Assembly: GCF_000002865.3 (NCBI RefSeq)
Contig: NW_001865044.1
Span: 942,001-1,006,000 of the forward strand
Origin: Monosiga brevicollis MX1
Lineage: Eukaryota; Opisthokonta; Choanoflagellata; Craspedida; Salpingoecidae
DNA: 64,000 nt
Direction of reading: 5' to 3'
The position numbers and the translations under genes are program-made. The notes below the pieces were generated by a model. The model worked only from the letters and a program-made list of their open reading frames with translations. It made no database searches and was not told the origin of the DNA. Shown one piece after another: positions 1-10,046 of the stretch (position 1 is its first letter; each line of letters starts with the position of its first letter).

Positions 1-3000
1 CCGAGCGGTGTTGTGTCAAAGAATGACATGGGACAGCGCACGATGCGCAGCAGCATGTCGTTGTGCATGACACGGCTCGCGCGGATTGAGCCGTAGGCCA
101 GGACGAGCGTGGTGAAGAGAACGCCAAGCGCGTTGCCCATACCCAAGGCAGCGTAAACGCCCAGATAGACACCCACAGGGCGGACGTTGGGGACCTGAGT
201 TGCATTGGAGGAAACGGCGTGGTCGTGCTTGTCCTGTTCCGAGCTCCACACATCAAGCCACTTGTTGGAGCCAACTTGCATACCGTACGAGACAACGTAC
301 ATGGCCAGAAGGGAGATGGTGACGGGCCAAGTAATGGCGCGGAAGTAAGACATGTACACATCGAGCTTGACATTGCCTTCCTGCGCCTTCTCCTTCTTGA
401 TCAGACCCGAATGTTCGGTGGCTGATTCGCCAGCAGCTCCCGACTTTTCAGCCTTGTCCGTTTTATCGTTCACAGGCATGAGCGCAGAGTCTGAGCCCTT
501 TGTGCCCGTTGAGTCGAGGATCACGTTCGACTTGCTTGAGGAAGTGCGCTGCTCGTCCGTGGTGCTTTCAATCTCAGTTGACTCGGAACCTAGCTCCTTC
601 ACGTCCCCACCCGCATCCTTGGATCCCGTGGGTTTGTCGCCAGTGCCGCCCGTCGTGAAATCGGTCATGAGCTTCTTAAAGTCGCCCTCGTGATCGCATA
701 GCTCGCGAAATGTGCCCTGCTCTTTGATTTCACCTTTGTTCATCACAACAATGTTTTGCGCCTCACGCATAAACTGCAGGGCGTTGGTGACGAGGAGACG
801 AGCTTTGTTGCGCAGCATGCCCTCGGGGCCAAGGACGAGTTTAAAGATGTGTGAAGCCACGTGGGTGTCCACCGCCGAGAGAGGGTCATCTAGAACGTAC
901 ACGTCGCAGTCCTGGTACACGGCTCGAGCCAGACTCACACGGGCCTTTTGGCCGCCAGAGAGATTCACGCCACGATCGCCAATCTCGCAAGCATCGCCAC
1001 CTGGCAGAATGAGGAGATCCGGCTCGAGAGCGCAAGCGTGAATGACTTGTTTATAACGCTTGGCATCAAAGGCTTTTCCAAAGAGAATATTCTCGCGCAC
1101 GGTGGCGTTGCGGATCCAAGCCGATTGTGGCACGTAGGCCACTTTACCAGGCAAGACGACGCGACCCGCGTGCTTGTACATGTCGCCAAGAAGAGCGGAG
1201 CATAGGCTGGACTTGCCCGATCCCACGCGCCCGACGACCATGCAGATCTCCTGCTGGTGCAGGACGAGGTCAATGTTTCGCAGAGCCACATCGGTTTTAT
1301 TCCATGAGAATTCGCCGCGCTCCATCACAGCTGCGGGCAGGGCCTCGCGCTTGTTGGGCGGGGTGGCGCTTGAGGCACCAGTGGCTGGGGGCAACTTGGG
1401 GACCAAGGCCATTCGATCACGGATGACGTTGCTGGGATCGGTTTCCTCATGGAGGAGGAAGGTACGGAGGCGGTTCACGGAGACGGTGGCTTCCACAAGG
1501 GAGGTGATCATCATGGGAAGCATGGCCATGGGAAATCGGAGGATGTTGAAGAGGGAGAGGGACACGAAAGCCTTTTCGGCAGTGAGCGTGTTCCCACTGA
1601 GCGTGTAGGCGATAAAGGTGACCAGAGATACGAGGAAGGGAGCCGCGGTCCAGCTGAAGGAGCTGACGGCGTTGAGGTAAGCAAACTTGGTCAGGATCTT
1701 CAGCTCACGGTTGCGAATGTCCTGAATAAAGCCGGCAAAGGGCCGCTCCCAGGCGTACATTTTGAGGATCTTGATACCATTGAGAATTTCGTGCATGTGT
1801 TTGATGCGGTCGTCCTTCTCCTTCATAATTTTCTTTTGCAAATCGCGAGTCACCTTGGCGAGCACGCCGTTGAGCGGGATCATGAGGATCATGACGCCCA
1901 GACCGGCCAGGGTAGAGGGGCCCATGAGCTGCCAGAGAAAGTAGAGGGAGAGAGCAATCTGGAAGGGGGCGGACCAAATCATCTGCAGGTAGCCCATGAG
2001 ATCCATGAAACGCTGGGCATCCACGGACATGAGGTTGACAATTTCGCCGGTGGTGCTCTGCTGGCGAGCCGTGTTGCTGAGATGGAGTGACTTTTCATAA
2101 ACGACATTGATGATGGCAGAGCGTAGACGCATGCCTGTCTTCATGACGCGATGAAAGTACTGGTGAAGAAAGATGCTTTGGAAGATGGCGGTGATGAACA
2201 TGCCCACGGCAAGGGCGTAGCCGTGCCACACGGGTTGAGCCTCGCCAAATTGTGACTCGTTGACGTAGCGAATGAGGTATTTGAGGAGCTGTGGCGAGAC
2301 AAAGGAAAGGGTGTCCTGTAAGAACTTGAAGATGCCACCGACGGCAAACATGGCCCAAAAAGCCCGGGTCAAGGCCAGAGTGAGGGAGGCCTTGTCGTGG
2401 CCCTTGGCCTTTTGCCGGCGCCATTCGGATTTGAGGCGATTGGCCAGGACGTGGGCGTTCTCGTCAGGCATGAGGTTGAAGAGGTCATCATCTGTTAGGG
2501 AGCGACTGTAGCCCAGACGCATCAAGGGGTTGAGCCACCAGAAACTGATGCGCGAGAAGAAGGTGGCAAACTGCTCCGGGCTAAAGAACAGGTTGAGGCG
2601 AGAGCATCGGTGAAAGTGTCCAAGAGAGTGGATGTGGGCGATGGAGCGAGCACTGATAGACAGGGAAAGGTAAAAGACACAGGCGGGCGTCAGGGTCGTA
2701 CATACCACGGCTTGTCGCCGCTATCAAGATTGGTGTAGACGTTGCGCAAGGGTTCCCGGAAGCAGGAAGCAAAGAAGGATGCCACGTCAAAGGCCATGTG
2801 GGGAACAAAAAAGCCGACGTAAAGCCAGTTGGTGTGGCCATGCTACATCGAATGACCCAATACCCCACCATGTTCAGGCGTGAGGCACGGTGGGTCTTGG
2901 GGGAGTTGTGCAACCAGAACCGGGGATATCCTTGAAAAAAGGGGGGTGTGGGCCGGGCGGTCGCACCTGGGTCTGCAGAATGAAGCTGCGCATTTTGACC

Positions 3001-3853
3001 ACGTCGACAAGCATGGCAATGAGCCAGAAGATGGTCAGAACACCACTGCTGACAAAGCCCAGGTTGTGCTCCCGCACTAGGACAATGTAAGCCAGGGCCT
3101 GCAGGCGGGAAGGAGAGAGAGAGAGAGGGGGGGGGGAGAGACAAATGGTGCGGGGCCACGCATGAGCCAAGCGCAGTCGACAGACGCCCCCAGCGGGCGC
3201 AAGGTGTCATTGGCAGGTTGCTTGCACAGTGGAGCACAAGAGGGTAGAGAAAGGAGACGCGAAAACTGGAACGTACGTAACCCAGGGCTTCGATGGCCGG
3301 GGACACGATGCGAAAGTCATACTGCTCGAGGTAAATGGCGGTTGCCATCTCACCGAGCATGCCGGCGCAGAGCAGGACCAGGAGAAACTGCTTCCATTCA
3401 TACAGGGCCGAGGAAGGCACACGATGGCGAACAATTGGCGTGGCCAGGGCAACGCGGAGGAGCCCCACCACGAGAATAAACATGCATGGCAGGCTGGTCA
3501 GAATGGTGTCCTCAAAACAGGAGGAGAAATCGAGACGATAGTCCCAGTTGGGATCGATTTGTGCGTCCTCCGCGTGCGAGTTGGGACCCTGTACACGATA
3601 GCGTCAACAGATTTGATTATGTCGCAAGAGGCCCGGGCGTGAGCATGAGCAGCCGAGGGCGGTATAACGCGGCCAGAGCAAGAGGAGGGACTGATACAGA
3701 CACAACACGTGGGCCAAGGGCGAGGCCGGTAGCGCACCCGAGGCACCCAAGGCTGGTGCACACGGGGTTGGAGCACAAGGCAAGGAGTGAAAGGAGTAAG
3801 GTGCGTGTCGTCAAACTGACCCAAAAATCACGGCCACCGCAGTACTTGTTCAT
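1..3853 (-). CDS. ABCC1-like: ABCC/MRP1-type multidrug-resistance transporter, 3' part beyond the window
   Basis: ATP-driven membrane exporter of the ABCC (MRP) family, expected to pump organic anions and glutathione conjugates. Five exons fit the minus strand: 3853-3821, 3567-3277, 3098-2967, 2842-2706 and 2580 to beyond 1, about 1,057 residues visible. The start MNKYCGGRDFW followed by a segment with SSCFEDTILTSLPC matches the MRP1 N terminus, so TMD0 is present. The CPEQFATFFSRISFWW stretch is the classic entry to TMD1. NBD1 shows Walker A GRVGSGKSS (Lys about 654), signature LSGGQ (about 740) and Walker B VYVLDDPLSAVD. A Ser/Thr/Asp/Lys-rich linker follows, and TMD2 begins near base 350; the frame leaves the window at CPMSFFDTTPL, the usual TMD2 motif. 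TMD2 remainder and NBD2 are outside. Exon 5 is unusually long (over 2.58 kb). Family is certain; the exact paralogue is not. Confidence 0.93.
3108..3142. repeat. GA/poly-G low-complexity tract in ABCC intron 2
   Basis: A run of GA dinucleotides followed by about ten G and more GA. It lies inside the intron between ABCC exons 2 and 3, close to the exon 3 acceptor. No coding value. Confidence 0.85.
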
Positions 3854-4118
3854 GGTGCCGGTGTAGCGCGCGCGTTGGCGCCTCGTGGGCGCGCTCGAAA
3901 TTGAGCGTCAACCTGTGATCGAGGAAAAAGACAGTCGTTCCAGTGAATGAGCGTCGGCCCAAGCACTTTGAACAAGAGACCAGTCTACCTCCACTATACC
4001 AGGCACGGCAGGTCGGATCCCCTCAAACCACTCACCAACCAGGAACCGAACCGAGCTGGAGGTCTCGTTACTACGCCGCAGCGGTCGGTAACTTTTCGCT
4101 GAAATAAAAAATGCACAA

Positions 4119-4217
4119 GAGAGAGAGAGAAAGTTTGAGAGAGAGAGAGATGAATTGGTTTGGTCGAGAAATAGAGAGAGAGAGAGAAGAGAGTTTGAGA
4201 GAGCGAGATATTTTTCT
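4119..4217. repeat. Interrupted (GA)n microsatellite
   Basis: Blocks of GAGAGA separated by short unique words such as AGTTTGAGA; the spacer repeats, which suggests growth of a short compound unit. Lies in the ABCC/SUCLG1 intergenic space. Confidence 0.85.
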
Positions 4218-5007
4218 GTGAGAAGAGAGAGAATGGAATCGTTGGTCAACGTGCGTGACATGTGAGTGAGGGGAAATGACGTTTGAATGCTGTGGGACTA
4301 AATACATTGGTATGGGACGTGCGGTGGAGTGAGCCTTGGCCTAGTCTTGTTCGGGTGCCCGAGGGAAGGGAGGGAGGGGTCTTGCTTCTGGGGGATTCAA
4401 GCTTTTGAACGGTCCGTTCCATCAGTCGAACTTGAGGCGGGCCCCCAGCCGCCAATGGTCGGTGCCTTTGGCAGTCTTGAAAAAATTGAGGGTTGGTTCT
4501 AAGGGCTTGGCATCGATGTTTGTGCCAAAGACCATGGCCACGGCCACGGCCACCAACACCGACAGCGTCACGGGTCACTGCCGCTGCGCTGCCACTTTGC
4601 TCTGGATCACATCTGCTGGGCTTTGGCGCGTTGCCAGATGGGCCCACTTGCTTCTTTTAGTCATGTCAGCCCTTGTGACTCGCAGGCTCTCGCACTTTGG
4701 TTTCTCAGCTGCGCACGGCGTGCCATGGTGTGTGGTCTTGCGATTCTCAGGACCGTTCCGGTCGGTCATTGTCAGACAAAGCATATAACGAAGATCAACA
4801 GCTGTTGTGGACGAACAAAGGTTGCCGCGTGCGCTATGCTTGAAAGTCGAGCGATTCGCGGGGGTCAGACTTCTTAGCCTTCCTACTTTTGCGCACCACA
4901 ACAGGGACAAAGAGCGAGCCGCTACGAAATGCCAGTGTGTGAAGAGTGGTGAAGTGACACTGACACACACCATCAAGAGAAATCGTAGCAGAACAAAAGA
5001 AAGTGAA

Positions 5008-5042
5008 CGAGAGAGAGAGGAGAGAGAGAGAGAGAGAGAGAG
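5008..5042. repeat. (GA)n microsatellite
   Basis: Short GA dinucleotide run with one GG interruption, upstream of SUCLG1. Confidence 0.85.
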
Positions 5043-5578
5043 GCTGTTGAATGCTATTTCTTTGTTGAATGCCCTCGCCCACAAGAGCGCCGTCGCCTCT
5101 CTCGCCATCATCATGAGCTTCACTGCACAGTCCCTTCGCCCGGCGCGCCTTGGTAGGTTGACCTGCTGTGTTCCGTGTTCCGTGTCGAAAAGCCGGGGAT
5201 GAGGCACATCTCTCCATAGCAGCTTCTGGGTCGAGCCCTCGGCAGCGTTTTCAGACCTACCACATCTACACACCTACACACCTACACACACACACCCCCC
5301 ACAGCCCAATGAGACGTCTGGACCGGCGCTCGCCCAGCTCGATCCATGTCCAGCTCAAACCATACGCAATCCCTTTGCTGCCCTTGAGCTATGGGGCCAA
5401 CAAGGGTTCACCTTCTTGCTTCATGCTGATGCGCCATGTACCACTCCTTCTTGCCTTTTGGGCACACCCCTCCTCCTCGGGCCACTGCCACACACGTTTT
5501 CGCACTCGCCACTCCTTCGCTTCCGGTTCCCCAGTGTCCTCTCAAGACCATGCCGCGCTGCCTCTCTCATCTCATGCC

Positions 5579-7211
5579 ATGGCCTCTCCCGCTCTGCTAG
5601 TGCGCACCGTCCGCACCATCTACGATGCGACTCGCCCCGCTCTCCGTATCAACAAGGACACCAAGGTCATCTGCCAGGGCTTCACTGGCAAGCAGGTGCG
5701 CTGCCGCATCGCTTCACCGGCACACGGCTACACGTGCGAGCTGCAGCTCGGGTTCATGGCCACACATCCCGGCCCAACGCGAGGCTCAGCTCTGTTACCT
5801 GGTCACGTTTTGAAGATTCCAGTGCTGTAAGCCTTTCATCACTCACCATTCAACATGCGCTTGCGTGTTCTTGACGCACACGCAGGGTACCTTCCACAGC
5901 GAAGCTGCCATTGCTTACGGCACTCAGATGGTCGGTGGTGTCTCTCCCGGCAAGGGCGGACGTGAGCACCTTGATCTGCCTGTCTTCAACAGCGTGAAGG
6001 AGGTTCGTTTCCCCCTCCTGGTTGACACCCCAGCCCAACTCTTGTGCGTGGCTGCACCCGCCCCCCGCTTGCTAAATACCCTTTGCCATCGTATTCCCTT
6101 CTGCCACAGGCCAAGGACGCCACCAATGCTGATGCCACTGTCATCTATGTTCCTCCTCCTTTTGCTGCTGCCGCCATCTTCGAGGCCATGGAGGCGGAAA
6201 TTCCTCTTGCCGTTTGCATCACCGAGGGCATTCCTCAAGCTGTGCGTTACTCACGACGCGCGCTTTCTGAAAGCATCGTCTCTTTGCTACCGTGGGTGCT
6301 GATCTTTCGCACCATCTTCTCGCATGGCTTTTCTAGGACATGGTTCGCGTCAAGCACGCACTGGTCCGCCAAGACAAGACTCGCCTTATTGGCCCCAACT
6401 GCCCCGGCATCATCAAGCCCGGCGAGTGCAAGATTGGCATCATGCCCGGCCACATTCACGTGCCCGGCAACATTGGCATTGTCTCCCGCTCGGGAACCCT
6501 CACTTATGAGGCTGTTGGCCAGACTTCCGCCGTCGGCTTGGGCCAGTCCCTCTGCGTTGGCATTGGTGGTGATCCCTTCAACGGCACCAACTTTATTGAT
6601 TGCCTCGAGGTCTTCCTCAACGACCCTGAGACCAAGGGTGAGTCCGGGTGCCCTATCCCGACCTACCCTCAACTTATGGGGGCCTGACAAACCAGTCATT
6701 TAGCCACGTGTCAACATCTGGCTTCTCTCTCGATTGGACTTGCATGTTAAGAGCAGGTCAACTCACTCATGTGGCTGCTTCGGTATGCGCGCAGGTATCA
6801 TCATGATTGGCGAGATTGGTGGCTCTGCTGAAGAGGAGGCCGCCGAGTACCTCAAGCAGCACAACACTGTACGTGTCTGCTCTGGCCTGCATTCAACTGC
6901 TGATTCGCGCGACCCAGTTATGGTAGCCTTTTTGTCCTTGAGCTCTTCACACCTGACTCGCGCGCACACACGTGCTTACCTGCCTCTTCTTGTAGGGTCC
7001 CAACCGCAAGCCCGTCGTTTCCTTCATTGCTGGTCTGACCGCGCCCCCAGGCCGCCGCATGGGCCATGCTGGTGCCATTATTTCCGGTGGCAAGGGCGGT
7101 GCTGGCGCCAAGATTGCTGCGCTCGAGGATGCCGGCGTCATCGTCTCCAAGTCTCCCGCGCAGATGGGCGTGCTCATGAAGCAGGAGATGGAGAAGGCCG
7201 GCCTTGCTTAA
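5579..7211 (+). CDS. SUCLG1: Succinyl-CoA ligase (ADP/GDP-forming) subunit alpha, mitochondrial
   Basis: TCA-cycle enzyme subunit that binds CoA and carries the phosphohistidine; it pairs with a beta subunit in the mitochondrial matrix to convert succinyl-CoA to succinate with ATP or GTP formation. Six exons join in frame: 5579-5695, 5886-6002, 6110-6241, 6337-6637, 6795-6868, 6996-7211, giving 318 residues (human 346). The first ~25 residues are Arg-rich and acid-free until the tract RINKDTK, as expected for a mitochondrial presequence. Diagnostic motifs include [51 protein letters not shown] and [12 protein letters not shown], whose His (about 271) is the phosphorylated residue. ATG 5579 is chosen because it puts the presequence directly before the CoA-binding domain. 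Convergent with the UBE2J gene downstream. Confidence 0.95.
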
Positions 7212-7700
7212 AGACCGTGAACACCCACTGTCATTTTGTTTTGTAGCGCGTGGCTGCCCAAGCAATGCAGTGCCACGTTCCGGTTGTCATGTACGCATGT
7301 AAATCGGATTCCGTTGCTTAGCCGTAAATTGTCTTGTTGCTTTTTCATCCTTCTTCTCCCCTTCTCTCTCTCTCTTTTTTTTTTTTTGGCGATGAGGACT
7401 TGGAAAGGACCAGCACTTTTCGAAATTTTCTTCCTTTCCTCCGAGTGTCTCAATTGACCTAATTCTTGGCGTGCGACACCTTGGTTGATGACACGCTCAA
7501 AGGTTACTGGCGCTAATGCCAGAGCAACATTTGCCAAAAATGCAAAAAGAGACCACTGGGCATCGCCTTGGCTCAGTGAAGAGAAAGATCACTCTGGCGC
7601 TTGAGGCGTTGTTTGTCTTTTTTGTCTTTTTTCTTTGTGTTTGTTTGGCGAAAGATTGTCGATTATTGTCTCTGGAGCTGCTTCAGTAAATCCAGCTCGG
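7212..7700. other. Convergent 3' intergenic space SUCLG1/UBE2J
   Basis: About 490 bp holding the two 3' UTRs. It contains a pyrimidine-rich CT/poly-T tract near 7357-7388 and T-rich stretches near 7617-7645. No AATAAA was seen and no coding signal is evident. Confidence 0.6.
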
Positions 7701-9436
7701 CTAAGCTCCCGGTAGCGTGTCTTTGCTGAGAATCTTGAAAGCCAGGATGGCAATCGCCATAACAAGCACTGGAGAAAGAACGTTGCACAAGAGGCGGGGT
7801 GAGGGCGGGGGGTAAAGACAGAAGCTTGACGTGAGGCAGGCCCAACATGTCACCGGTCATCACGATCAAGGGTCGCACGTCAGTGCAATCATGGTCATGA
7901 ATAAGGTCCACGCACCGGAAATAAGAACGTTGAAACCCATGTCATTGGGAGGGGGTGGCGTGATCAGCTGCTGAACCGGATCTGCTGCGGCACTGGTAGC
8001 TCCTGTGGCGTGTGCGTGCTCTCGTGCTTGTGTATGTGCTGAGGCTGGAGGTATGGCCGCGGCGGTTGCGCTCGCAGGATTCTCTGTTGAGGCAGGTGTA
8101 GGCATGGGGCTCGGAGATGCAGCCGCAGCGGCTGCAGAAGCCGTCGAATTCTCACTGGGCGCTGCAGCCGCAGCTGGTGTGGGATCAACCTCTGTAGAGG
8201 ACGATGCTGGGGCAGGGACAGGGGCAGGAGCAGGGTTGTGGGCTGCAAAAAGTGCCGACCAACACAGTAAAGCAAGGTGTGAGGCAGTGGTCACTTGATG
8301 GTCCTAAGACCATTGGTCTTAGCCAATCAGACACATAACGCAGAGTTGGCAACACACCGGCCAGGAGTTCCTGGACCAGGTTGGCCTGGCTGTTATCATC
8401 CGATGTGCCGGGGCCAGGCGGCTCCGACTGCAGCAAAGAGGCACAGGTGCAACCACACTCATCACAGTGCCAGCTTTGGGATCTATGACGTGGATACCAC
8501 CCAGCAGCCCTGCTCGATGAGCGAGGGAGGGCAGCAGCAGGACTACAAAGATGCAGGGTAGGTAAACATCCCGCCCGTTAGTCAAAGACGCACTTTTTAG
8601 CCAAACGTTGGCATTCCTGTGGCGCACAGTCCAGTGCCCCAACAGCTCCTTGGCCCTTGGTAGGCATAAAGCTGATGAGGGCTAGCAGCACCGTCCGAAC
8701 TTAACCGCGGGGCATTTGGATGAGGATGAGGTCTGCGGTTGATGCCACTAGCTGCAGCGAGGCACCTCAATAACACGTACTGGACCAGCTTGGCTGCCAA
8801 GTTTCCGGATGGTAGTCTGACATGGACAAACAAATCTTCTTGTGCGTTTCAAAGCGCCCATTTGGCTGTTGTTGTTGTAGTTGTTGTCGTGTCAATAAGA
8901 GAAGTCAGGGTGCGCGCGTGGATCGGTCAGCGCCCTGCAGCATTGATGGGATCACTTACTGTCAGAAGGATGATGCTGGGCGGCTTGAGAGGATATTCTG
9001 CGGGCAGAAGAATACGTCCATGGTAGACGCCACCCTCGTATGGACTGTCCGCAGGGCCACGGATGGTGAAGTGCCACTCAAACATGTCACTCTAATACCG
9101 CGCAACCAAACAAGATTACCGTCACCGTGCGCGGTGACGAACAGCGCATTTGCGGAATGCTGGTTGGCCAGTGCTACAAGCTACTGGCCCATGCAGCCAG
9201 TCCACAAGGTGCAAAGCGCTCAGGTGAGCCAGGCTTCAGAACCTACCTCCAATGGGGCGGCAAAGTATTCGTAGGTGGGCTGGGCCAGCTCCTTGGCCTC
9301 CTTCATGATGCGCTTCACGGCTGGCAGGCAGGCAAAGCGTCCAAGTGAGTCAAGTCCTGAATCTCCGACCACCACTTGACAAAGTCATGGCAGCGTCACC
9401 CCCTTGGGAAAGCATACCAGGAGATCGAACACTCAT
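7701..9436 (-). CDS. UBE2J1-like: ER tail-anchored ubiquitin-conjugating enzyme E2 J1-like
   Basis: E2 enzyme of the Ubc6/UBE2J family, which carries ubiquitin for ER-associated degradation while anchored in the ER membrane with its active site in the cytosol. Eight exons on the minus strand (9436-9418, 9320-9247, 9091-8960, 8865-8781, 8699-8594, 8482-8295, 8242-7916, 7768-7701) give 332 residues (human UBE2J1 318). Visible motifs: SPAVKRIMKEAKEL at the start, MFEWHFTIRGPADSPYEGG, LLPAEYPLKPPSIILLT, active-site Cys about 87 in KKICLSMSDYHPETW, and LISFMPTKGQGAVGALD. A Cys-containing segment SWHCDECGC follows the UBC fold. Then comes a long Ala/Pro/Ser-rich linker and a C-terminal hydrophobic helix (VLVMAIAILAFKIL) with a short KDTLPGA tail, the expected tail anchor. 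The first exon codes for only six residues plus one base, supported by the SPAVKR match across the splice. Confidence 0.93.
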
Positions 9437-9511
9437 CTTGCTGATTGATACTGCTGCTCCCAACTCCGCTCGTCTTGCTTGACTGTGAATCCAAAAAAGC
9501 TCCAACAGGAG

Positions 9512-9564
<53 letters not shown>

Positions 9565-10046
9565 CGCACAAACAACAACAACAACAAACATCGTGACACC
9601 ACAAACTTCCAAAAGTCTGACAAAGGGTTGCTGTTGTTGTACCACTTGGTAACACACGTTGATTCATTTTTTTTTTTTGAACTGGTCAGCACCACGTCAG
9701 TTTGACTGAACAGCACGAAACCACTGAGCTCTCTCTCGCGGCTTGTGAGAAGCGGCCGAGACGCCGGGCGTTCGCGCCACGATCTCCTGTGTGCCCTTTT
9801 GAAAAGAGTACGTGTTACCGTTTTCCAAAACCCTTGGATTGTGTTTGTTGTTGTAAAATGCCAGATATGCTATGGGTGCGGCTTTTTTTTCATTGACCAC
9901 GGTCAGCACCCCAATGAGTCTGGCAAGAACGAGTCGCCTGCGTGAGCTCTACTTGTGGTCTGGATCCTCCCCATTCCATCCGCTTCGTCTCACTTGGGCC
10001 ACATGACCTTTATTTTGCTTTAACGACCAATTATAGCTCCAGTGCG
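9437..10046. other. Divergent promoter region UBE2J/CLP1
   Basis: About 610 bp between divergent starts. It holds a GA microsatellite (9515-9561), an AAC/ACA-rich patch just after it and a poly-T run near 9669-9678. No coding exon recognised. Confidence 0.6.
9515..9561. repeat. (GA)n microsatellite
   Basis: Uninterrupted GA run of about 45 bases, 80 bp upstream of the UBE2J start codon (minus-strand gene), probably in its promoter or 5' UTR. Confidence 0.9.

Larger units (their letters stand above)
3854..5578. other. Intergenic divergent promoter region between ABCC and SUCLG1
   Basis: About 1.7 kb separating two divergently transcribed genes, so both promoters and 5' UTRs should lie here. 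I see GA-rich microsatellites near 4119-4217 and 5008-5042 and a CA-rich patch near 5260-5300. No open frame in it resembles a known protein; the longer frames on both strands (for example 4575-5273 minus) are partly made of translated GA repeat. I could not pick a TATA box or start site. Confidence 0.6.

Noticed and set aside
4575-5273. 232-residue minus-strand open frame between ABCC and SUCLG1
   Set aside because: Contains a translated GA repeat (Ser-Leu run), no recognisable domain and no exon partners.
7866-8294. Stand-alone small secreted Ala/Pro-rich membrane protein on the minus strand
   Set aside because: The apparent signal peptide begins at GTG inside an intron; splicing shows this is the linker and tail-anchor part of UBE2J.
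8005-8298. Plus-strand Ala/Gly-rich open frame inside UBE2J
   Set aside because: Opposite strand of the Ala/Pro-rich linker exon of UBE2J; compositional shadow.
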